A DNA stretch of 22,472 bases from an uncultured Ruminiclostridium sp. (lineage in GTDB: Bacteria > Bacillota > Clostridia > Oscillospirales > Ruminococcaceae), in assembly GCA_910588335.1 (NCBI GenBank), contig CAJUQV010000032.1, positions 1 through 22,472 on the forward strand. Direction: 5' to 3'. Positions within the stretch are counted from its first letter, which is position 1, and each line of letters starts with the position of its first letter. The translations under genes were made by a program, and so were the position numbers. Under the pieces are notes generated by a model. It searched no databases and was not told the DNA's origin. It saw nothing but the letters and a program-made list of their open reading frames with translations. This document shows positions 22,427-22,472 of the stretch, piece after piece.

Positions 22427-22472
22427 GAGCGTGTTCACGTAAAACTGTACAAAACAGCTAAAACATGCTAAA
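22427..22472. mobile_element. Probable end of an insertion sequence (right edge)
   Basis: From 22427 the sequence reads GAGCGTGTTCACGT then AAAACTG, matching the inverted left-edge end (GAGTGTGTTCACAT then AAAA) at 12 of 14 positions plus the A-run. The surface-protein frame reaches a stop within it. The transposase would lie to the right of the window. Family and target duplication cannot be read from here. Confidence 0.5.

Overview
The window looks like chromosomal DNA of a spore-forming member of the Firmicutes, probably class Clostridia. The grounds are the SpoVT C-terminus at 3465-3923, AAAGGAG-type ribosome binding sites, TTGACA/TATAAT promoters, a clostridial-style polyamine operon and a P1B-ATPase metal operon. 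Both outer edges end in nearly the same 14-20 base sequence in inverted orientation (1-50 and 22427-22472). The simplest reading is that the segment is bounded on both sides by copies of one multicopy insertion sequence, one of which cuts a surface-protein gene.

Layout. (1) 51 to about 3465 is the right end of an integrated, AT-rich, phage-like element. It carries a dUTPase, a ThyX-like protein, a small unknown protein and a large serine recombinase. The recombinase frame runs without a stop into the 3' part of spoVT, so the element sits inside spoVT and its right attachment site lies near 3465. (2) 4000-4166 is a 167-bp MITE-like palindromic element with perfect 19-bp terminal inverted repeats. 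(3) 4171-8172, minus strand, holds tldD, a tldE/pmbA-type gene and a membrane-anchored lipase-like hydrolase, with a promoter at 8221-8248. (4) 8336-15451, minus strand, is a polyamine operon: speD, speA, speE, speB, a rhomboid-like gene, carboxynorspermidine dehydrogenase and nspC. It encodes arginine to agmatine to putrescine, and both known bacterial ways of adding the aminopropyl group. It is preceded by a leader of about 440 nt containing a 48-codon upstream ORF, a possible 17-codon second ORF, an intrinsic terminator and a matching antiterminator segment. (5) 15970-20078, plus strand, is a zinc/cadmium-type efflux operon: promoter with overlapping operator, ArsR-family sensor, methyltransferase, separate HMA metallochaperone, P1B-ATPase and a thioredoxin-reductase-like flavoprotein lacking the NADPH motif. 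(6) 20301-21146 encodes an AraC-type DNA-binding domain fused to an intact GGDEF domain. (7) 21369-22426, minus strand, is the 3' part of a Thr/Ser/Pro-rich surface protein whose 5' part is cut off by the edge IS.

The most interesting items are the recombinase-SpoVT chimera, which makes a sporulation gene depend on excision and changes the recombinase C-terminus between integrated and free forms; the apparent attenuator with upstream ORF(s) ahead of the polyamine operon; the AraC-GGDEF fusion with a strong internal start at the domain boundary; and the NADPH-site-less flavoprotein in a metal-efflux operon. All calls come from reading the sequence and the supplied translations; no database search was run.
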